The notes under the pieces are model-generated. The model saw only the letters and a program-made list of their open reading frames with translations, made no database searches and was not told where the DNA came from. A stretch of 5,652 bases of DNA from Alphaproteobacteria bacterium (GTDB lineage Bacteria > Pseudomonadota > Alphaproteobacteria > UBA9219): contig JAQUUS010000120.1 of assembly GCA_028693775.1 (NCBI GenBank), positions 1-5,652 of the forward strand, written 5' to 3'. Positions 1-4,613 of this stretch are shown here, in pieces (positions within the stretch are counted from its first letter, which is position 1; each line of letters opens with the position of its first letter). A program made the translations under genes and the position numbers.

Positions 1-2
1 TT

Positions 3-65
3 GGCAGAAGTGCGGCCAGAAGATTTTGCCTTAAGGGGCTTTTGTTTGCAGGGAGCGCGGTATGA
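3..65 (+). CDS. Possible 3' end of an upstream gene, partial
   Basis: The frame starting at base 3 stays open from the window edge to a TGA at 63-65. That stop overlaps the ATG at 62 of the next gene as ATGA, a typical arrangement for translationally coupled genes in an operon. Only about 20 residues are visible, rich in Ala, Arg, Leu and Gly, and they do not identify a family. The other two forward frames are also open for part of this stretch (frame 2 stops at 32-34, frame 1 near 174), so choosing this frame rests on the overlap alone. In several alphaproteobacteria a DUF484 protein precedes xerC, but nothing here confirms that. Confidence 0.3.
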   Translation, partial: GRSAARRFCLKGLLFAGSAV

Positions 66-313
66 GAAAAAAAATTTTTCTATTCGTGCTCTTTGCAAGC
101 CTTTTGACGACTCTTCTGTCGATTTATTTCGGCGCTTTGGTTCCCTGTTCCCTGCTTCTTGCCGATGTTCGCTATAGCGGCGATCTTACGGAGGATATTC
201 CGGACGACCTTATTCTCGCCGCCATGAGGGTCAAATACGGAAAATTGACGCCGCTTCGTTGCACCAGGGTTCTCTATGAGAGGAAACGGGATGCCCTTTT
301 GGACAAGTTTTAG
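62..313 (+). CDS. Small membrane-anchored protein of unknown function
   Basis: This 83-residue protein has a basic start (MRKK) followed by a long hydrophobic stretch at about residues 5-35. That fits an inner-membrane anchor or an uncleaved signal sequence. The Cys at residue 29 follows Val-Pro, which is not a normal lipobox, so a lipoprotein is unlikely. The remaining 50 or so residues form a short charged tail with a second Cys at 67, probably facing the periplasm if the N-in orientation suggested by the basic start is right. A GGGAG at 51-55 lies six bases before the ATG and supports this start. The gene sits 21 bases ahead of xerC on the same strand, so they may share a transcript. I do not recognise the family. 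It is small, but the ribosome binding site, the possible ATGA overlap and the coherent hydrophobic N-terminus argue that it is real. Confidence 0.6.
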   Translation: MRKKIFLFVLFASLLTTLLSIYFGALVPCSLLLADVRYSGDLTEDIPDDLILAAMRVKYGKLTPLRCTRVLYERKRDALLDKF

Positions 314-334
314 CTTGCTCGCGGGGCGCGCCGG

Positions 335-1273
335 ATGACGGGCGATCTGACTGCTTTGCCTCTTGCTGCGGACGCCATGGATGCCGTTTCGCGCTGGCGT
401 AGCTGGCTTCTCGGAGAAAAACGCCTCGCAGACAAGACGGCGGAGGCTTATGCGTTCGATCTTCAAAACCTTTTTCATTTTCTCAACGGATATCGCGGAG
501 GGCAGGTTTCGCTCTCGATGCTTTCGGCGTTGACGCTCACGGATTTTCGCGCGTGGCTCGCTCATAGTGCGAGTGCGAATATCGGCGCCGCTTCGAGGGC
601 TCGCGCCGTTGCAGGCGTTCGCAATTTTTTCCATTGGCTCGACAGAACGGGGCAGCTTCATAACGAGGCGGTCGATCTTTTGAAGGTTCCGAAGGTTTCG
701 CGCCGCTTGCCGAGGCCCGTGAGCGAGCCGGAGGCAAGGGATATTGTTTCGCTGGCTGCGGAGTCTCATGAGGACAGCTGGATCGGGTTGCGTGACGAGG
801 CTCTGTTTACCGTTCTTTATGGCGCCGGGCTTCGTATCGGCGAGGCTTTGAGCCTGACGGGCAGCGATTTTGCTCAGGAACGTATCACCGTTACCGGCAA
901 GGGCAACAAGCAGCGGACTGTGCCGTTGCTTCCTGTCGTTCGCGCGACGGTCGAAAAATATCTGGCCGCTTGTCCTTATGCGGCAACCGGCGACAGGCCT
1001 GTTTTTGTGGGGGCTCGCGGCGACAGGTTGAATGCGGCTGTCGCTCAGCGCAGTTTGCGCTCTGTGCGCAGGCAACTCGGGTTGCCCGACAGCGTGACGC
1101 CTCATGCGCTTCGGCATAGCTTCGCGACACATTTGCTTTCGGACGGCGCTGATTTGCGCAGTTTGCAGGAGCTTTTGGGCCACAGCTCCCTTTCGACGAC
1201 CCAGCTTTATACGAAAGTGGATTCGCAACACTTATCAAGTGTTTACAGAGCCGCCCATCCTCGGGCAAAATAG
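335..1273 (+). CDS. xerC: Tyrosine recombinase XerC
   Basis: The 312-residue product is a full-length site-specific tyrosine recombinase. XerC works with XerD at the dif site near the replication terminus to resolve chromosome dimers, with FtsK coordinating the reaction at the division septum. The N-terminal SAM-like core-binding domain (about residues 15-110) includes an LADKTAEAYAFDL segment. The C-terminal catalytic domain carries the whole active site: Arg167 (GLRIGEAL), Lys189 (TGKGNK), His257 and Arg260 (PHALRHSFATHLL), His283 (LLGHSSLSTTQ) and the nucleophile Tyr292 (LYTKV). Length and motif spacing match chromosomal XerC/XerD rather than a phage integrase. XerC is preferred to XerD because of overall resemblance and because alphaproteobacterial xerC lies in this kind of small cluster; the paralogue cannot be excluded by eye. 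The start at 335 has a GGGG at 323-326 as a modest ribosome binding site. No clear terminator follows the TAG. Confidence 0.93.
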   Translation: MTGDLTALPLAADAMDAVSRWRSWLLGEKRLADKTAEAYAFDLQNLFHFLNGYRGGQVSLSMLSALTLTDFRAWLAHSASANIGAASRARAVAGVRNFFHWLDRTGQLHNEAVDLLKVPKVSRRLPRPVSEPEARDIVSLAAESHEDSWIGLRDEALFTVLYGAGLRIGEALSLTGSDFAQERITVTGKGNKQRTVPLLPVVRATVEKYLAACPYAATGDRPVFVGARGDRLNAAVAQRSLRSVRRQLGLPDSVTPHALRHSFATHLLSDGADLRSLQELLGHSSLSTTQLYTKVDSQHLSSVYRAAHPRAK

Positions 1274-1276
1274 AGC

Positions 1277-1329
1277 TAACGTTAAATGTGTGTTATGGTG
1301 TAGTGTTACATTATTATTTTAAATATTAC
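1277..1329 (+). promoter_or_regulatory. AT-rich promoter/operator region ahead of the XRE regulator
   Basis: The 58-70 base spacer between xerC and the regulator gene is much richer in A and T than its surroundings. It holds a perfect 8-bp palindrome TAACGTTA (1277-1284), two direct copies of GTGTTA (1290-1295 and 1303-1308) and possible -10 hexamers TATTAT (1312-1317) and TATTAC (1324-1329). No convincing -35 element is spaced correctly. XRE-family regulators often bind repeats in their own promoter, so autoregulation is a reasonable inference, but the binding site is not established. Confidence 0.35.
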
Positions 1330-1343
1330 TCATGAGGCCTTCG

Positions 1344-2027
1344 ATGCAAAAAGGGATTTCTTCTCGGCAGATCAAGGCAGCTCGTGCTTTGCTCGATTGG
1401 TCTCAGGAGACACTGGCTAAAAAGGCCCGGCTTTCGGTCGCAACCGTTCGAAAACTGGAAGTCGGCGAAATTTCTCCGAGGAGTTCGACGAGCGACCGCA
1501 TCAGATATGCTTTCGAACGCGCGGGGCTCGAGTTTCTTGAGCCGAACGGCGTCAGGCAGAAACCCGAAGAAATTACCATTTACGAAGGGCACGAAGGTAT
1601 CTGCCGCTTTTTTGACGACGTTTATGCCTATGCGCGCGAACATGACGGCGACATTGTGACCGTTTGCATCAACGAAGATCCCATTACCGATGCGCTGGGC
1701 GAATACGGCGTCATGCACAGGGCTCGCATGCACAATCTGGCTCCGGGGACGCAGGTTAATTGCATTCTGACCGAAAACTACAAGTCCATTCCCGCCAGGT
1801 ATTGCGAGTACCGCTCGATCTCCAAGCAGTATGTGGATTCAGTTCCATTTTATATTTTCGGCAACAACTTCGCCATTTTCCTGTTCGGTTATGAGCCGTC
1901 GCCAAGAATTATCGTTCATCATTCGGCGCTTCTGGCCGATGCCTACCGCAAGCAGTTCTATTCCATGTGGGACAAGGCCGTTTCGGTTTACGTTCCTGAA
2001 CACATCAAAAAACGCAAAAAGAAATAG
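1344..2027 (+). CDS. XRE-family regulator with TrmB-like C-terminal effector domain
   Basis: The product has 227 residues from the ATG at 1344, chosen because TGAGG at 1333-1337 sits six bases ahead of it. An in-frame ATG at 1332 would add four residues but has no ribosome binding site. Residues about 8-62 form a lambda-repressor-like helix-turn-helix (IKAARALLDWSQETLA, then SVATVRKLEVG as recognition helix), ending in the AGLEFLEPNGV segment common in alphaproteobacterial XRE proteins. Residues about 75-213 look like the C-terminal domain of TrmB-type regulators: alternating strands, a VPFYIFGNNFAIFLFGYEP stretch, a Pro-Arg-Ile-Ile-Val strand, and a closing helix with YRKQFYSMWDKA. That domain is related to the phospholipase D fold and in TrmB binds sugars; here the ligand is unknown. 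The C-terminus is very basic (KKRKKK). It is a cytoplasmic DNA-binding regulator, convergent with rlmB. The HTH is certain; the effector assignment is a pattern-based inference. Confidence 0.85.
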   Translation: MQKGISSRQIKAARALLDWSQETLAKKARLSVATVRKLEVGEISPRSSTSDRIRYAFERAGLEFLEPNGVRQKPEEITIYEGHEGICRFFDDVYAYAREHDGDIVTVCINEDPITDALGEYGVMHRARMHNLAPGTQVNCILTENYKSIPARYCEYRSISKQYVDSVPFYIFGNNFAIFLFGYEPSPRIIVHHSALLADAYRKQFYSMWDKAVSVYVPEHIKKRKKK

Positions 2028-2029
2028 GC

Positions 2030-2950
2030 CTACTTCGATTGCCGCCGCATCTCGTAGAGCGCGATCGCCGCTGCGTTCGAGACGTTGAGGCTTCCGATAG
2101 GCCCTTGCGTGGGGAGCTTTGCGAGCTCGTCGCATTTCTGGCGCGTCAGATGGCGCAGGCCTTCGCCTTCGGCTCCGAGTATGAGCGCGGTCCTGCCCGA
2201 CATGTCGATGTCGGCGAGGGTTTTTTCGCCTTCTTCGGCGAGGCCGATGCACCAGTATCCCGCTTCGCGCAATTCGTCGAGCGCGCGGGAGAGGTTGACG
2301 ACGTGGAGCAGGGGGGTGACGTCGAGGGCACCGGATGCCGTCTTGGCGAGCACGCCTGTCGAGGCGGGCGCGTTGCGCTCGGTCATCACTACCGCTCCGG
2401 CTCCGAATGCCGCAGCCGAGCGCAGGATTGCGCCTACGTTGTGCGGGTCTGTGACTTGATCGAGCAGGAGGATCAGGTCGGGCGGCGGATCGGCCGAGAG
2501 AATTGCTTCGAGGCCTTGGTCCGGCAACGGCAACGTTTCGATCACGATGCCTTGGTGCACCGTGTTGGGCGGGACGAGGCGGTCGAGGCCTTCTCGGTCC
2601 ATTTTTTTGGCGTCGGGGCGCTTCAATAAGTCGTCGCGCGCTTCGTCGATTGTGCGGGTGAAAAGTTTTTCTCCGGCTTCAGACAGCCAGAGGCGCGTGA
2701 CGCGGCGCTTCGGATTCAGATACGCGGCGCGCACGGCGTGAAGACCCCAGATCAGGATGCTGTCGCCTGCGGGCTTGTAGGTTTCTTCCTTGCGGTCGGG
2801 CTTCGCGGACCTGTGCGCCGGTTTGCCCCCGAATTTCGGTTTTTCCCTTTTTTCGGGGCGCTCGGCGCGGTTTTGGCTCCTCGCAGACGTTGCGGAGGGC
2901 CTGAATCCGGGGCGAGAATGGTTCGTTGTATGGGTTTTTTTGTTTTTCAT
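2030..2950 (-). CDS. rlmB: 23S rRNA (guanosine-2'-O-)-methyltransferase RlmB (SpoU/TrmH family)
   Basis: The 306-residue product is a SPOUT-class RNA ribose methyltransferase. RlmB uses S-adenosylmethionine to methylate the 2'-OH of G2251 in the 23S rRNA P-loop. Residues 1-60 are a Lys/Arg/Pro-rich, probably disordered tail, longer than in E. coli RlmB. Residues about 64-145 match the substrate-binding domain (IWGLHAVRAAYLNP, then VHQGIVIE). The knotted catalytic domain shows all three motifs: motif 1 DPHNVGAILRSAAAFG (168-183, with Asn171 and Arg177), motif 2 ILGAEGEGL (257-265, with Glu261) and motif 3 LNVSNAAAIALYE (288-300). It is transcribed away from tRNA-Tyr, an association seen in other alphaproteobacteria. 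No Shine-Dalgarno is obvious: AAGG lies only one base from the ATG. A TTGTTT / TACATT pair with 16-bp spacing on this strand (2957-2984) would give a nearly leaderless message. Confidence 0.92.
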   Translation of the reverse strand: MKNKKTHTTNHSRPGFRPSATSARSQNRAERPEKREKPKFGGKPAHRSAKPDRKEETYKPAGDSILIWGLHAVRAAYLNPKRRVTRLWLSEAGEKLFTRTIDEARDDLLKRPDAKKMDREGLDRLVPPNTVHQGIVIETLPLPDQGLEAILSADPPPDLILLLDQVTDPHNVGAILRSAAAFGAGAVVMTERNAPASTGVLAKTASGALDVTPLLHVVNLSRALDELREAGYWCIGLAEEGEKTLADIDMSGRTALILGAEGEGLRHLTRQKCDELAKLPTQGPIGSLNVSNAAAIALYEMRRQSK

Positions 2951-2971
2951 GCCTTAAATGTAAGGAAGGGA

Positions 2972-3000
2972 TTGACAAAAACAAGCTAAATCCGTTACTT
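2972..3000 (+). promoter_or_regulatory. Probable promoter of tRNA-Tyr
   Basis: A perfect -35 hexamer TTGACA lies at 2972-2977. Seventeen bases later, TTACTT at 2995-3000 sits at the -10 position but matches consensus poorly, which is common in alphaproteobacterial promoters. Transcription would start near 3007, about ten bases before the mature tRNA 5' end. The element is in the rlmB/tRNA divergent spacer, so it may overlap the rlmB promoter on the other strand. Confidence 0.5.
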
Positions 3001-3017
3001 CCCCTTCCTCCGGTGCC

Positions 3018-3103
3018 GGAAGGGTGGCCGAGTGGTTAATGGCAGCAGACTGTAAATCTGCCCTCTCACGAGTACGTAGGTTCGAATCCTACCCCTTCCA
3101 CCA
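3018..3103 (+). tRNA. tRNA-Tyr (anticodon GUA), CCA encoded
   Basis: The cloverleaf can be drawn by hand. The acceptor stem GGAAGGG (3018-3024) pairs with CCCTTCC (3093-3099), with discriminator A3100 and a genome-encoded CCA (3101-3103). The D-stem GCC (3027-3029) pairs with GGC (3041-3043). The anticodon stem GCAGA/TCTGC (3045-3049, 3057-3061) closes the loop CTGTAAA, whose anticodon is GTA at 3052-3054. A 14-base variable region (3062-3075) makes it a class II tRNA, as expected for bacterial tRNA-Tyr. The T-arm is GTAGG-TTCGAAT-CCTAC (3076-3092). It decodes UAU and UAC. Confidence 0.97.
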
Positions 3104-3130
3104 GCCTTCGCTCGCGTTGCGAGCTTCGGC
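3104..3130 (+). terminator. GC-rich hairpin just after tRNA-Tyr (terminator or processing signal)
   Basis: Immediately after the encoded CCA lies GCTCGC (3110-3115), GTT, GCGAGC (3119-3124), a perfect 6-bp stem with a 3-base loop. Beyond symmetrical TTC bulges, GCC (3104-3106) can also pair with GGC (3128-3130). There is no U tract after it, so a classical Rho-independent terminator is not shown. It may instead be a barrier or guide for 3' end processing of the tRNA precursor. Confidence 0.4.
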
Positions 3131-3139
3131 TCGGCTAGC

Positions 3140-3213
3140 CAGCCTTTAGCCAGCCTTTAGCTAGCCTTTGGCCAGCCTTTAGCCAGCCTTTAGCCAGCCT
3201 TTAGCCAGCCTAC
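3140..3213. repeat. Tandem array of an 11-bp unit, CAGCCTTTAGC
   Basis: Six contiguous 11-bp copies run from 3140 to 3205: 3140-3150, 3151-3161, 3162-3172, 3173-3183, 3184-3194 and 3195-3205. Five are identical and the third has two changes (TAGCCTTTGGC). A partial seventh copy, CAGCCTAC, occupies 3206-3213. The 7-mer CAGCCTT also occurs at 3102-3108, overlapping the CA of the tRNA-encoded CCA, so the array may have grown out of the tRNA 3' flank. The 11-bp period is not a multiple of three and is close to one helical turn. No known repeat family is recognised. It lies between tRNA-Tyr and the GIY-YIG gene. Confidence 0.9.
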
Positions 3214-3262
3214 TAATGAACGGATGTTGCGTTCTCTGGGCGGGGAATATACGCTTTTCTTT

Positions 3263-3499
3263 ATGCAATATGTTTATATCCTTCGGAGCGTTGAGGGCGG
3301 ACATTATTATGTCGGCGTTACGGATGATTTGAGGGCGCGGCTCGAAAAACATAATAATGGGCGCGTGCCTCATACGGCTAAGTTTAGGCCTTGGGATTTG
3401 AAAACTTATGTTGCGTTTTCTGATGTAGATCAGGCTTTCGCTTTTGAGAAATATCTTAAAACGGCCTCCGGGAGGACGTTCTCTAAAAAACGGCTTTAG
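3263..3499 (+). CDS. Small GIY-YIG domain protein (UPF0213/YhbQ-like)
   Basis: From the ATG at 3263 the product has 78 residues and consists of a single GIY-YIG nuclease domain. The two signature strands appear as VYI (4-6) and YVG (16-18). DDLRARLEKHNNG (21-33) carries the conserved Arg and His of the first helix. FEKYLKTASGR (61-71) holds the likely metal-binding Glu62. The ending FSKKRL is typical of stand-alone family members about 80-100 residues long. An in-frame ATG at 3224 would add 13 residues (MLRSLGGEYTLFF) that do not fit the family; the standard start is M-x-Y-V-Y-I-L. No strong ribosome binding site precedes either start. The molecular role of these small proteins is poorly defined: a structure-specific or DNA-repair nuclease activity is known for some relatives. 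It ends 15 bases from a convergent gene. Confidence 0.85.
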   Translation: MQYVYILRSVEGGHYYVGVTDDLRARLEKHNNGRVPHTAKFRPWDLKTYVAFSDVDQAFAFEKYLKTASGRTFSKKRL

Positions 3500-3514
3500 C
3501 TTTAATATTACACG

Positions 3515-3757
3515 CTATTTCGGGGCGTAATGTTTGCATTGGCCCTGTTTGTTCGCTTCGTAACAACGACGGTGAGAGGTGGGCGGCTCGCCGCCTTCGC
3601 GGCCCCAGTCGTTTTCCGGCGCTACGCAAACTGCGTTCGGCGGGAAATTCAGACGGCCCCAAAAGCCTTTGCGCGCATTTTTGCACGAACGGCACATCTC
3701 CAGCGCTTGCTTTTCGAAATAGGGATATGTGTCAACGCCATAGATTTTTTTGGCCAT
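3515..3757 (-). CDS. Small five-cysteine protein, possible zinc-binding, unknown function
   Basis: The start at 3757 is chosen because GGAG (3765-3768 on this strand) lies seven bases ahead of the ATG; a longer in-frame start at 3775 adds six residues and bypasses this site. The 80-residue product is soluble and basic. Its cysteines fall at 22, 25, 44, 65 and 74, starting with a CRSC knuckle, and two histidines (62, 76) lie near the C-terminal pair. This suggests a zinc ribbon or similar metal site, though the spacing matches no family I can name. The sequence also has FWGRLNFPPNAVC in the middle and ends CKHYAPK. It is transcribed on the same strand as the next gene to the right, 85 bases away, and has its own candidate promoter. 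No function is proposed. Confidence 0.7.
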   Translation of the reverse strand: MAKKIYGVDTYPYFEKQALEMCRSCKNARKGFWGRLNFPPNAVCVAPENDWGREGGEPPTSHRRCYEANKQGQCKHYAPK

Positions 3758-3783
3758 GAATAGTCTCCGTTGCAATAAGTCTA

Positions 3784-3812
3784 TTTATGGACGGAGCTTA
3801 TGGTTAATTCAA
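3784..3812 (-). promoter_or_regulatory. Candidate promoter of the five-cysteine gene
   Basis: On the minus strand, TTGAAT (3807-3812) and CATAAA (3784-3789) are separated by exactly 17 bp, each matching four of six consensus positions. Transcription would begin near 3777, leaving a leader of about 20 bases with the GGAG ribosome binding site. It lies in the 85-base spacer after the stop of the upstream gene. Confidence 0.45.
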
Positions 3813-3842
3813 TAGGCTTTGATTTGCCGACATAACTCGCTT

Positions 3843-4436
3843 TCAGCCGTTGCTTGGTGCGAGCTGCGGTTTGGGGGCAGGGGCGGCGCTCGCTTCAGGG
3901 AAGAAGGCGGCGCTTAGGGTAAAACGGATCGGTTCGTCCATGGGGGTCACATACTCGGGCATCCCGGCGATCACTCCTGCATGTACAGGCTTCGCTTTGC
4001 TCGGTTTGCCGTTCTTGTTGTAGTGCGCGGGGACGTCCGCATCCGGATCGAGCGACCATGTGATGTGATAGGGACGGCCGTTGTTCGGGTTGATTTCGGC
4101 GCCGTTCACTCGGACAAGGATGCTCTGGATGCGCCCGTCGTCCGCACTCGCGTAGGCTTCGACGGCGGCGTTCTGGAATTTTGCTTGCTCGGCTTCGGCT
4201 TCCGGGGTTTGGAATTTGACGCCGTTTTTCAAGGTTATGTGCTCGCCGATCGCTTTGGGATAACGCGGCTCTAGCGTTTCTTGCAGGCGCGCTTTGATTT
4301 CCTTCGTGACGGCTAGCGCGACGTTGCCCGGATGAGGTTTGCTGGTTTGCGGACGGGCAGGTTGCGGATCTTCAGGCGCGGCTTTGGACGCTTGCAGGAG
4401 GCGTGCGGCGCTTTCGGTGAAGGACGGGTCTTTCAT
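3843..4436 (-). CDS. Putative 2H phosphoesterase-like protein (paired HIT motifs)
   Basis: From the Met at 4436 the product has 197 residues. Residues 1-50 are low-complexity and rich in Ala, Pro, Ser and Gln. The rest reads as a compact alpha/beta domain. It contains two His-Ile-Thr motifs, GEHITLKNGV (66-68) and RPYHITWSLDP (124-126), 58 residues apart, and between them a helix and a strand, DGRIQSILVRVNG. After the second motif come KAKPVHAGVIAG and a short Pro-rich tail. Two H-x-T/S-hydrophobic motifs each next to a beta strand are the hallmark of the 2H superfamily, whose members hydrolyse or form 2',3'-cyclic phosphate, 2'-5' or cyclic-nucleotide bonds in RNA and nucleotides. The substrate here is unknown. 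An upstream Met at 4502 would add 22 residues that read like translated regulatory DNA. Neither start has a good ribosome binding site. The gene is real with high confidence; the family call is an inference from the motifs. Confidence 0.65.
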   Translation of the reverse strand: MKDPSFTESAARLLQASKAAPEDPQPARPQTSKPHPGNVALAVTKEIKARLQETLEPRYPKAIGEHITLKNGVKFQTPEAEAEQAKFQNAAVEAYASADDGRIQSILVRVNGAEINPNNGRPYHITWSLDPDADVPAHYNKNGKPSKAKPVHAGVIAGMPEYVTPMDEPIRFTLSAAFFPEASAAPAPKPQLAPSNG

Positions 4437-4560
4437 GCCACAATAATGACAAAAGAAATTTAAGAACTGCTTCACGGATATCGTTATCGCGGGATTAACC
4501 ATCGGGGGGCACTTTGTTCGCCTTTGCAGGGGCTTGCGAAGTTAAGAGTTTCTTGAACGC

Positions 4561-4576
4561 GGAATTGTATAATTCC
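4561..4576. promoter_or_regulatory. Perfect interrupted palindrome with embedded -10, operator candidate
   Basis: GGAATT-GTAT-AATTCC is a perfect dyad with 6-bp arms and a 4-base spacer. The consensus -10 hexamer TATAAT (4568-4573) lies inside it on the + strand, so a dimeric repressor bound here would block polymerase. Transcription would start near 4580. No good -35 lies at 16-18 bp, which would suit an activated or weak promoter. It sits in the divergent spacer between the 2H-like gene and the caspase-like gene. Confidence 0.5.
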
Positions 4577-4613
4577 TTCATATTTTAAGATGTTCTTTGC
4601 CGCCGGATGGGGC

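Noticed and set aside
80..1231. Long open frame of 383 codons on the minus strand opposite xerC
   Set aside because: It lies fully antisense to the well-supported xerC, its translation is rich in Arg, Ala and Gln with no domain pattern, and no ribosome binding site supports it.
335..1273. Phage or island integrase rather than chromosomal XerC
   Set aside because: The length, motif spacing and N-terminal domain fit Xer recombinases. It is not next to the tRNA and no att-like repeats were found.
2039..2629. Open frame of 196 codons on the plus strand opposite rlmB
   Set aside because: It is the shadow of the conserved rlmB catalytic domain; all three SPOUT motifs are on the minus strand.
3140..3213. 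CRISPR array
   Set aside because: The 11-bp units are contiguous with no spacers and are far shorter than CRISPR repeats.
3179..3373. Minus-strand open frame over the tandem repeats and the GIY-YIG start
   Set aside because: Its C-terminal end is just the translated repeat and it overlaps the GIY-YIG domain. It has no motif of its own.
4553..4573. TTGAAC / TATAAT as a -35/-10 pair
   Set aside because: The spacer is only 9 bp, too short for sigma-70; only the -10 was kept as part of the dyad.
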